Part shown: in pieces, positions 51,992 to 59,737 of the stretch
How the letters are laid out: every line of letters starts with the position of its first letter
Numbering within the stretch: the first letter of the stretch is position 1
Assembly (NCBI RefSeq): GCF_030160715.1
Contig: NZ_BSOW01000022.1
Span: forward strand, 98,573 to 162,572
Direction: 5' to 3'
Source of the DNA: Bradyrhizobium iriomotense
GTDB lineage: Bacteria > Pseudomonadota > Alphaproteobacteria > Rhizobiales > Xanthobacteraceae
DNA: 64,000 nucleotides
Notes under the pieces: model-generated
The model's input: only the letters and a program-made list of their open reading frames with translations
The model's database searches: none
Told to the model about the DNA's origin: nothing
Program-made: the position numbers and the translations under genes

Positions 51992-52831
51992 ATGAACACG
52001 AAGCCCTTCGGCCGCACCGGCGCCAACGTTTCCGTCATCGGGCAGGGCACCTGGTATCTCGACCACGGCGACCGCAAGCGCGCGATTGTGGCGCTTCAGC
52101 GCGGGCTTGATCTCGGGATGACACATATCGACACCGCCGAGATGTATGGCGATGCGGAGCTCGTCATTGCGGATGCGATTGCCGGTCGCCGCGACGAGGT
52201 GTTCCTGGTCTCAAAAGTGCTGCCGAGCAATGCTTCGCGCCGCGGCACCATCACCGCCTGTGAGCGCTCGCTCAAGCGGCTGAAGACGGACCGGCTCGAC
52301 TGCTATTTGCTGCACTGGCGCGGCTCCTATCCGCTGGAGGACACCGTTGCCGCGTTCGAGGAGCTGGTGAAGGTCGGCAAGATCAAATCCTGGGGCGTGT
52401 CCAACTTCGACGCCGACGATCTCGACGACATCCTTGACGTCGCGGGCGAAGGCAAGATCGCCTGCAATCAGGTGCTCTACCATCTGAAGGAGCGCGCGAT
52501 CGAGCACGCGGTGATTCCGTGGTGCGAGCGGCAGGGTGTCGCGGTGGTGGCCTATTCGCCGTTCGGCCATGATGATTTTCCGGCAAGCGCGAGCAAGGGC
52601 GGCGCGGTGCTCGCGCGCATCGCAGAGGCGCATCGTGCGACGCCGCGTCAGGTCACGCTGAGCTTCCTCACCCGAGCAACTACGGTGTTCGCGATCCCGA
52701 AGGCGTCGTCCGCCGAGCATGCTGGCGAAAATGCGGCGAGTGGCGATCTCGTGTTGACCAGAGACGACATCGCCGCGCTGGATGCGGCGTTTCCGCGCGG
52801 AAGCAAGCCGCGCAGCCTGCCGATGCTGTAG
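51992..52831 (+). CDS. aldo/keto reductase
   Basis: A 279-residue TIM-barrel reductase of the AKR family. The catalytic four are in place: Asp in HIDTAEMYG (about 46), Tyr in the same stretch (about 51), Lys in FLVSKVLP (about 74) and His in YLLHWRG (about 107). It uses NAD(P)H to reduce carbonyls; the substrate is unknown. GGAGAAG precedes the ATG at 51992. On the same strand 102 bp after the SMP-30 gene, possibly one sugar-related unit. Confidence 0.9.
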   Translation: MNTKPFGRTGANVSVIGQGTWYLDHGDRKRAIVALQRGLDLGMTHIDTAEMYGDAELVIADAIAGRRDEVFLVSKVLPSNASRRGTITACERSLKRLKTDRLDCYLLHWRGSYPLEDTVAAFEELVKVGKIKSWGVSNFDADDLDDILDVAGEGKIACNQVLYHLKERAIEHAVIPWCERQGVAVVAYSPFGHDDFPASASKGGAVLARIAEAHRATPRQVTLSFLTRATTVFAIPKASSAEHAGENAASGDLVLTRDDIAALDAAFPRGSKPRSLPML

Positions 52832-52973
52832 TGCAAAAAAGGCGCTTTTATTAACGGAGTGTTCACACGCGCGCCCATCAGCGCATATCGGCTTCCTGTT
52901 TTCGGGCGTTGTGAACGCGGCGCAATTGGCGTTTTTATAGGCTGATAGATTCGCATTTTCCCGAGTTCCAGCC

Positions 52974-53960
52974 GTGACACCGCCGCCCGCCGCAGCCGCA
53001 AGGCTCGACAGTATTTCCGTGCCTATGCCAGAGAAGAAGCAGGCCGTGCGCCGCGCACCCGCGCGCGTCGACCATCCCTTCAAGGGCATTGCGCTGGTCC
53101 TGTTGTCGACGGTATTCCTCGGCTGCTCCGACGTCACCGCGAAATACCTTTCGACGAGCCTGCCGTCGATCGAGATCACCTGGATCCGTTTCCTGACCTT
53201 CGCACTGATGTTCACGCCGGTGATGCTGCCGGCCTCGCCGCTTTATGCGATGCGTACCGAGCGGCTCGGTCTTCAACTGATGCGTGGCGCTGCGCTGCTC
53301 GGCTCCTCGCTGTTCTTCATCACCGGCTTGCGCTTTCTCCCGATCGCGGAGGCCTCCGCCACGGGCTTCGTCTCGCCGCTGTTCGTCACGGCGCTGTCGA
53401 TCATCTTCCTGAGCGAGAAGGTCGGCGTGCGTCGCTGGCTCGCAACCGCGCTGGGCCTCGTCGGCGTCATGATCATCCTGCGGCCGGGCTCGAACGCGTT
53501 TCACGTCGCCGCGTTCTTCCCGATCGTCTCGGCGTTCTGCTGGGCGGCCGCGCTGATCCTGACGCGGATGATCAGCGGACGTGAAGCCGTCGTCACCACA
53601 ATGGCCTATTCGGCGCTGACTGGCCTTGCCATCCTCACCGCGATGGTGCCGTTCGTCTGGGTCGCGCCGAGCTGGACTGCCATCGGGCTCGGTATCTTCA
53701 TCGGGATCGCCTCTACGGTGGGCCAGTGGATCATCGTGCTCGCCTATCGCTATGGCGATGCTTCGGTGCTGGCGCCGTTCTCCTACACGCAATTGCTGTG
53801 GGTCAGCATTTTGGGCTTCTTCATCTTCGGCGAGCTGCCGGACGCCTGGACCATCACGGGCGCCGCGTTCATCGTCGCGAGCGGCCTCTATATCGCCCAT
53901 CGCGAGCGCGTCCGCCGCGCGCAGCTTTTGGTGCTCGAAGAGCGTTCGCCGAACGCCTGA
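52974..53960 (+). CDS. EamA/DMT-family transporter
   Basis: A 328-residue protein with ten predicted helices in two EamA repeats (about 38-165 and 180-310). The ends of the repeats show SATGFVSPLFVTALSIIFLS and DASVLAPFSYTQLLWVSILG, typical of the drug/metabolite superfamily. The substrate is unknown. The start is uncertain: GTG at 52974 or ATG at 53025, which would remove 17 polar residues; neither has a strong ribosome site. Confidence 0.85.
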   Translation: MTPPPAAAARLDSISVPMPEKKQAVRRAPARVDHPFKGIALVLLSTVFLGCSDVTAKYLSTSLPSIEITWIRFLTFALMFTPVMLPASPLYAMRTERLGLQLMRGAALLGSSLFFITGLRFLPIAEASATGFVSPLFVTALSIIFLSEKVGVRRWLATALGLVGVMIILRPGSNAFHVAAFFPIVSAFCWAAALILTRMISGREAVVTTMAYSALTGLAILTAMVPFVWVAPSWTAIGLGIFIGIASTVGQWIIVLAYRYGDASVLAPFSYTQLLWVSILGFFIFGELPDAWTITGAAFIVASGLYIAHRERVRRAQLLVLEERSPNA

Positions 53961-54020
53961 CGCAATATCTCTGGGCTGGCTCGTGCTATCAATGGCTCCA
54001 ACAAGAATGGGAGGAGCCGG

Positions 54021-55100
54021 ATGCGGGCCGCTATTTTCAGAAACGGCGAGATTGTCGTCGACAGGATGCAGGAGCCGAAGCCGGGCCCCGGCCAGGTGCT
54101 GGTCAAGACGCTCGACTGCGGCATCTGCGGTTCCGACCTGCACGCGCGCCAGCACGCCCATCGCATGGCGGAGATGGCGAAGAAGGCTGGGCGCACCCCG
54201 ATGGACCTGTCGCGCGACGTCGTTTTCGGCCACGAGTTCTGCTGCGAGATCGTCGATCATGGTCCGGGTACCGAACGCAAGTTGAAGCCTGGTACGCGCG
54301 TCTGCTCGCTGCCGGCGCTGCTGACGCCGGCGGGTATCCAGGGCATCGGCTATTCCAACGACAACATCGGCGGCTATGCCGAGGCGATGCTGCTCAGCGA
54401 ACCGCTGCTGCTCGAAGTGCCCAACGGCCTCGCCGCGGAGCACGCTGCGCTCACCGAGCCGCTCGCGGTCGGCGTCCATGCCGTTGCCAAGGCAAACGTG
54501 CGCGGCGGCGAGGTGCCGCTCGTCATCGGTTGCGGCCCTGTGGGATTAGCGGTCATAGCGGCGCTCAGGATCAAGGGCCTGCATCCGATCGTGGCCGCGG
54601 ACTATTCGCCGGCGCGGCGCGCGCTTGCGGCAAAGCTCGGCGCCGACATTGTCGTCGATCCCCGGGTATCGCAGCCCTACGCGGCCTGGGCCGAGCACGC
54701 GCAGATGTCGGAGCAGGAAAAAGCCGCGCGGCCGCCGCTCCAGGCGATGCTGCCGGCGCTGAAGCCCGCGCTGATCTTCGAATGCGTCGGCGTGCCCGGC
54801 CTGCTCCAGCAAGTGTTCGAAGGCGCCCCGCGCGATGCGCGCATCGTCGTGGTCGGCGTCTGCATGGAGAGCGACAGGAGCGAGCCGATGCTCGGCATCA
54901 TGAAGGAGCTGAACGTCCAATATGTGCTCGGCTACACGCCGGAGGAATTTTCCTACTCGCTGCGCCTGATCGCGGAAGGCGAGGTCGATGCGGCCGCGAT
55001 GGTGACGGCGACAGTCGGGATCGACGGCGTGGCGAGGGCCTTCGCCGACCTCGCCAACCCCGAGGCGCATACCAAGATCATCGTGGAGCCGTGGAGATAG
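54021..55100 (+). CDS. zinc-binding medium-chain dehydrogenase
   Basis: A 359-residue MDR-family dehydrogenase. Catalytic zinc ligands: Cys in CGICGSDLH (about 36) and His-Glu in VFGHEFCCE (about 70-71). The four-Cys structural zinc lobe is absent, so it differs from the enzyme at 21423. The nucleotide fold starts at IGCGPVGLAV (about 172). Substrate unknown. GGGAGGAGCC precedes the ATG. Its 3' end overlaps the convergent TAXI gene by 23 bases. Confidence 0.88.
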   Translation: MRAAIFRNGEIVVDRMQEPKPGPGQVLVKTLDCGICGSDLHARQHAHRMAEMAKKAGRTPMDLSRDVVFGHEFCCEIVDHGPGTERKLKPGTRVCSLPALLTPAGIQGIGYSNDNIGGYAEAMLLSEPLLLEVPNGLAAEHAALTEPLAVGVHAVAKANVRGGEVPLVIGCGPVGLAVIAALRIKGLHPIVAADYSPARRALAAKLGADIVVDPRVSQPYAAWAEHAQMSEQEKAARPPLQAMLPALKPALIFECVGVPGLLQQVFEGAPRDARIVVVGVCMESDRSEPMLGIMKELNVQYVLGYTPEEFSYSLRLIAEGEVDAAAMVTATVGIDGVARAFADLANPEAHTKIIVEPWR

Positions 55101-56517
55101 CGGCGAGCTGACGGGCGGGAGCATCGGGCTGGGTCGGCACGGCGGCGCTCTCGTCGGGCTCGGCTGTCTTGCCGATCGCAGCGCGGCGATCGACGATCGC
55201 CTGATGGAATTGCGCCAGCACCAGGCCAAAGGCGGCGAGGTCGCCATCCTCGATCGCGCCGTCCTCGTGACAGACCAGCGTCTCGCGCAGGATGTCGTCG
55301 GCTGCGCGCTGCATCGCCGCCAGTTCATCGACGGAGGCCGCCTCGCGCACGCTCACGATCGCGCCGAGCAGGCGGTCGCGGTGCAGCGTGTTCAGCTTGC
55401 GCTCATTGCGTCTGAGGTAATGGCGAAGCCATGCAGCCACCGAGCCAAGGCCGGAGAGGATCAGCACCACGCCCCAGATGTAGTCGCTGTACTTGTCCAT
55501 GAAGCTGCGTTCATTGCTGTCGATGTAGGCGGCCGCACCGGGATGTGCCGGCAGCGCGGCGTCCTTGTCGGTGTCGGGCTTCTGGATGTGGCTGACAGCC
55601 GGGAGCTCCTTCGCGAGCTGTGGCCGGATCGTGAACAGCTCCCGCGTGAAGGCGGCGACCGTGTCCTCCGACAGCGAGGCCGGCGCCACGATCAGATGGT
55701 TGACGGCGATGGTGTCGATCTTGTCGTCGGGTCGCTGCGGCGAGGAAGCAAACGCGCCGGCCGGGATCTCCTCGGATTCGTAGAGCGGATGGCGCTCGGC
55801 GATGGCATCCGAGACGTCGACGCCGAGGAATTTGGGCTCACCGCGCAGGCGTGCGGTCGCCGCGATCGTGTCAGAGATGACCTTGGCGTCGAGCCCCCCG
55901 ACCATCATGAAGGCGTCGAGCGTTGTGTCCTGCGTCATCTCGGAGATGTGGTCGGTGCCGAACTGCACCACCGCGACCTTCTGCGGATTGACACCGGACT
56001 CAGCCAGGATCACGCGCAGCAGGATGACGTTGGCGTCGCCGAGGCCTACCACGCCGACGCGGCGACCGCTGAGGCCTGCGATCTCCGTCACCTTCGATTT
56101 TGCGGCGCCCTTGCGGCCCGTGGGCGCCCATAGCACCACAAAATTGCGGCGCAGGATCGCCACCGAATTCGCTTCCGCGGGCATCTCGATGTCGCCACGC
56201 GCCACCGCAAGATCAGTCTTGCCGCTGCCGAGCAGGTTGAGGCTTTGCAGCGTGCCGTCGGTCTCGATCGGCGTGAGTCGCACCGGCCCGCCCTTCGCAT
56301 CGAAGGCCCTGGCGAGGGCCTGCACCACGGTCAGGTCGTCGCTGCCGGGCGGGCCGACGGCGATGCGCAAGCTCGCCGGCTGCCACGCCCAATAGGCGAT
56401 CGCGAGCGCCACCGTCACCGCGGAAAGCGCACTCGCAAGCAGGAGCCACGGGCCGGAGCGATTGCGGCGGCGAGGCAGGGTCTCGCTGTTCACGCTCAAA
56501 TCGCTCGGCACGGGCAT
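55078..56517 (-). CDS. membrane-tethered TAXI-type solute receptor
   Basis: A 479-residue protein. An N-terminal helix (about 24-46) is followed by a TAXI/periplasmic-binding domain (about 48-330, from LRIAVGPPGSDDLTVVQALA). A second helix lies at about 346-366 (DYIWGVVLILSGLGSVAAWL). A cytosolic helical tail of about 110 residues contains LNTLHRDRLLGAIVSVREA. TAXI receptors normally serve TRAP transporters, but no DctM/DctQ gene is near and the second helix and tail are extra, so signalling is possible. Last 23 bases overlap the convergent dehydrogenase gene. Confidence 0.8.
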   Translation of the reverse strand: MPVPSDLSVNSETLPRRRNRSGPWLLLASALSAVTVALAIAYWAWQPASLRIAVGPPGSDDLTVVQALARAFDAKGGPVRLTPIETDGTLQSLNLLGSGKTDLAVARGDIEMPAEANSVAILRRNFVVLWAPTGRKGAAKSKVTEIAGLSGRRVGVVGLGDANVILLRVILAESGVNPQKVAVVQFGTDHISEMTQDTTLDAFMMVGGLDAKVISDTIAATARLRGEPKFLGVDVSDAIAERHPLYESEEIPAGAFASSPQRPDDKIDTIAVNHLIVAPASLSEDTVAAFTRELFTIRPQLAKELPAVSHIQKPDTDKDAALPAHPGAAAYIDSNERSFMDKYSDYIWGVVLILSGLGSVAAWLRHYLRRNERKLNTLHRDRLLGAIVSVREAASVDELAAMQRAADDILRETLVCHEDGAIEDGDLAAFGLVLAQFHQAIVDRRAAIGKTAEPDESAAVPTQPDAPARQLAAISTAPR

Positions 56518-56559
56518 CTTGCCTTCCTTATCCGGAAGCCCGCCCGCTGGCGGGCGGTG

Positions 56560-57480
56560 TCAATACCTCGCGGGCACGTACATCTCCTGCGGAATGGGTC
56601 CGCGGTGATAATCGGGGTTACGGACGCGCGGCGGCAGCACCACCTGCACGCGCGCAACGTCCTGGTAGGGGATCTGGCCGAGGAGATGCGCAATGCAGTT
56701 GAGCCGAGCGCGCTTCTTGTCCACGGCATCGACGATCCACCACGGCGAGTCCGGCAGATGCGTGTGCTCAAGCATCGTCTCCTTGGCCTTGGTGTACTGC
56801 TCCCAGCGGCTGCGCGCCTCGACATCCATCGGGCTCAGCTTCCACTGCTTCAGCGGGTCCTGGATGCGCATGGTGAAGCGGAACTGCTGTTCGTCGTCCG
56901 TGATGGAGAACCAGTATTTGACCAGAATGATGCCGGAACGGATCAGCATCCGCTCGAATTCCGGCACCGACTGGAAGAACTCCCGGTACTGCTCCTCGGT
57001 GCAGAAGCCCATCACGCGCTCGACCCCGGCGCGGTTGTACCAGCTCCGGTCAAACAGCACGATCTCGCCGCCGGCGGGCAAGTGCGCCACGTAGCGCTGG
57101 AAGTACCACTGCGTGCGCTCGCGCTCGCTCGGCGCCGGAAGGGCTGCGACGCGGCAGATGCGCGGGTTGAGGCGCTGGGTGATGCGTTTGATGACGCCGC
57201 CCTTGCCGGCGGAATCGCGGCCCTCGAACAGCACGACGACCTTCTTCTTCTCATGCTGCACCCAGTCCTGGAGCCTGACGAGCTCGCCCTGGAGCCGCAG
57301 CAGTTCCTTGAAGTAGAGCCTGCGGTCCAGCGTTGGGTGGAGCGTATTGGTCTCGTCCAGGAGGTCGTCGAGCCGGCTGTCGTCGAGTTCCAGCTCCAGC
57401 TCCTCGTCGAGATTGTCGGCCATCTCCTGGATGATGCGCTCGCGCTTGGCGGCTTCGGCGGTATGGTCGGCTGCGGTCAT
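56560..57480 (-). CDS. ppk2: polyphosphate kinase 2 (PPK2)
   Basis: A 306-residue PPK2 that transfers phosphate between polyphosphate and nucleotides. Walker A is EGRDSAGKGG (about 86-95) and Walker B FDRSWYNRAG (about 144-153). The lid region has RIQDPLKQWKLSPMD. A charged N-terminal extension of about 50 residues precedes the core. The size fits class I. It lies 42 bases upstream of the TAXI gene on the same strand, possibly co-transcribed. Confidence 0.92.
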   Translation of the reverse strand: MTAADHTAEAAKRERIIQEMADNLDEELELELDDSRLDDLLDETNTLHPTLDRRLYFKELLRLQGELVRLQDWVQHEKKKVVVLFEGRDSAGKGGVIKRITQRLNPRICRVAALPAPSERERTQWYFQRYVAHLPAGGEIVLFDRSWYNRAGVERVMGFCTEEQYREFFQSVPEFERMLIRSGIILVKYWFSITDDEQQFRFTMRIQDPLKQWKLSPMDVEARSRWEQYTKAKETMLEHTHLPDSPWWIVDAVDKKRARLNCIAHLLGQIPYQDVARVQVVLPPRVRNPDYHRGPIPQEMYVPARY

Positions 57481-57645
57481 GGGTCCTTCTCTCGGCTAAG
57501 GTGCCTGTGGCCACGACCATCGGCGGCCTTTATTGCGCCCATGTGACACCGGCGGCCGGGCAGGGGGGTGGCCGTAGTGCAAATCCGGTCAGGCAACGAA
57601 CCTGTACGACTGTAGCTGCGACCAATGGCTCGGAGTGGAGCAAGA

Positions 57646-59127
57646 ATGCCGGCTGCTGAAGTGTCGAGGGGCGCGCTGATCGCCAGCATTGCGCTTGGCG
57701 TTGTCACCGGCCTGCTTTGGCTCCTTTTACTGGATGGGGCCGTGGACCCCGGGCACAGCGATCCGGCGGGCGACGCCCTCGGCCGGGCCTACGCCGCCAT
57801 CATGGTCAACGTGCTCTGGTCGTTGCTGACGATCATGACCGCGATTGCGAGCCTGAAAGGCAGCGCTCCGCGCCTGGCGAAGGCGTCAGTGCTCGTCATC
57901 GTTCCCATCTCCGGCTGGGTCGCCCTGACCGCCATGGCTCTGTTGGCGCAGTCCGATCTGCCGCCGTTTCGCTGGCCGATCGTCATTCTCGCCGCTGTGC
58001 CGCCCTTGGCCGTGGGGTGGTGTTTTCTGGTTCTGCTGGGGCGGGGCCGGATGTCGCGCATCGCCAGCGGCGCGCTTCCCGTCGCGATCCTGGCGGTGTG
58101 CCTGCTGATTGAGCCGTTGTCGCGGATGCGCAACGCGACGGAAGATGCGGAGGACGCGCGGCGTGCCAAATACGATGAGGACATCGCGCGGGTGCCGGCC
58201 GATGCCGCGATGTGGGACTGGACGCCATTTCTCGATACGCAAAACAACGACAGGCGGGTGAAGGTGATCGATAGCATCCGACGCCTCGATCAGCGGCAGA
58301 CGCAAGCGGAAACCATGCTCGACCGTGGTGACTTCCCGCTCGGCAATCTCGGATATTTCGATCTCGATCCGACGCCAGCGCTTTGCGAGAAGGCGCGCCG
58401 CCTGCTGCGCAAGCGCGTCGAGCCTCTGATGCTCAAGACGCCCAATAGCAGGCCGTATTCGGATATCGCGTTACAGGTATCGGATGCTGTTGCAGCGATG
58501 AGCTGGCTGGTCGGCTATGACTGCTCGTGCGATGTTGAGGCGATGGCCTGGGAAGCCATGGCGAAGGACTATGTCCGCCCCAACTACACGATCCACGAGC
58601 TGGCCGAGCTGCGTGACCCCGGGCGATTAGGCCGGACATTGCGCGAGCGGCCCGAGCGTTTTTCGATGCTGGGTCCAAAATCGCATCTCAAGGCATGGCT
58701 GAAGTTTACCGACGACAAGAGCCTGCGGGACCAGGCGCTTGCGGGTGCGCGCAAGCTCGATCGTCGGATGGACGAGGCCGTTGAAATCCTGAGCGAGCAT
58801 GATCCAGGCATGCGATATACGCTACTCCAGTATCTCGGCGAGCTTGATCTCGAGGCAACTGTGCCACTATGCACGAATGCGTTGAGCGAGTTGCACCACG
58901 AGATTGCGGAGGTGTACCGGCCTGGCCCGAACGACGAGCCGCCACCTTACTCTGAATTGCTCGAGCGGCTCGGACGCACGGAGCCATTGCGTGCCCTGAT
59001 TTGGCTCGCCCGGAACGGCTGTGCCGCGGACGCTGAACTGAAGGGGGCGACCGCATTGGTCAACGCCTATCGGGAGTCCCCCGGCCGGGCAGAGATGCTC
59101 GCGACGCTGACGCAGTTGCAGCGCTGA
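57646..59127 (+). CDS. unknown protein with four N-terminal membrane helices
   Basis: Not recognised. The 493-residue product has hydrophobic segments at about 10-30, 46-66, 78-98 and 105-150 (the last long enough for two). A large soluble region of about 340 residues follows. That part is helical and contains WDWTPFLDTQNNDRRVKVID, which may fold as helical repeats. GGAG six bases before the ATG at 57646 is better than the ATG at 57625. Divergent from PPK2, convergent with the Lrp gene. Function unknown. Confidence 0.7.
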   Translation: MPAAEVSRGALIASIALGVVTGLLWLLLLDGAVDPGHSDPAGDALGRAYAAIMVNVLWSLLTIMTAIASLKGSAPRLAKASVLVIVPISGWVALTAMALLAQSDLPPFRWPIVILAAVPPLAVGWCFLVLLGRGRMSRIASGALPVAILAVCLLIEPLSRMRNATEDAEDARRAKYDEDIARVPADAAMWDWTPFLDTQNNDRRVKVIDSIRRLDQRQTQAETMLDRGDFPLGNLGYFDLDPTPALCEKARRLLRKRVEPLMLKTPNSRPYSDIALQVSDAVAAMSWLVGYDCSCDVEAMAWEAMAKDYVRPNYTIHELAELRDPGRLGRTLRERPERFSMLGPKSHLKAWLKFTDDKSLRDQALAGARKLDRRMDEAVEILSEHDPGMRYTLLQYLGELDLEATVPLCTNALSELHHEIAEVYRPGPNDEPPPYSELLERLGRTEPLRALIWLARNGCAADAELKGATALVNAYRESPGRAEMLATLTQLQR

Positions 59128-59143
59128 GCGGCAGGCAGCTTCG

Positions 59144-59605
59144 CTACACCGGCAGCGCGATCGAATATTTCACCTGGCTTAGCGCAAAGCTCGACTCGAT
59201 CGAGGCGATGCCATCGAGGCGCGTCAGCTTGTTCTTCAGGAACGCCTCGTAAGACGAGAGGTCCGCGGCGACGACGCGCAAGAGATAGTCGCGATTGCCG
59301 GTCATCAGATAGCACTCCAAGACCTCGTCCCATTTCGAGATCGCCCGCGCAAAGCGGTTGAGGTCCTCCTCCTTCTGCCGTGCCAGCTTGATCGAGATGA
59401 AGACGCTGACATGCAGGCCCAGCGCCTTCTGGTCGACGGTCGCGATGTAGCGTGTGATCACGCCGCGCTCCTCCAGAAGCTTGACCCGGCGGTGGCAGGG
59501 CGAGACCGACAGCCCGACCTTGTCTGCGAGCTCCTGCATGGTCAGCCTGCTGTCGGTCTGGAGCAGGGCGAGGATCTTTCGGTCGATGGCGTCGAGCTCT
59601 GGCAT
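59144..59605 (-). CDS. Lrp/AsnC-family transcriptional regulator
   Basis: A 153-residue regulator. The helix-turn-helix is at about 4-60 (DAIDRKILALLQTDSRLTMQ, LADKVGLSVSPCHRRVKLLE) and the RAM ligand-binding domain at about 68-150. The ATG at 59605 gives the usual length; the frame upstream to 59653 adds 16 residues. Divergent from the transketolase/AceE-like gene, with AT-rich palindromes between them, so it probably controls that gene and itself. An amino acid or 2-oxo acid is the likely ligand. Confidence 0.92.
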   Translation of the reverse strand: MPELDAIDRKILALLQTDSRLTMQELADKVGLSVSPCHRRVKLLEERGVITRYIATVDQKALGLHVSVFISIKLARQKEEDLNRFARAISKWDEVLECYLMTGNRDYLLRVVAADLSSYEAFLKNKLTRLDGIASIESSFALSQVKYSIALPV

Positions 59606-59634
59606 TGGGATGAAACCTGTGTGGAGCGGCGATG

Positions 59635-59688
59635 AATTGGTAAAATATCCCAATATTGGCGGGTATGGCGCGAAAAATTGAGAATTTT
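59635..59688. promoter_or_regulatory. AT-rich palindromes, candidate Lrp operators
   Basis: AAAATTGAGAATTTT (59674-59688) is a perfect palindrome with a three-base centre, and TTGG...CCAA inverted repeats lie at 59637-59655. Both stand out in GC-rich DNA and sit between the Lrp gene and the enzyme it faces, as Lrp sites do. Confidence 0.5.
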
Positions 59689-59737
59689 GCCGGCTCCCGC
59701 AGGCGTATCATGGGCCATCATTTTCCGGAGCATTGCC

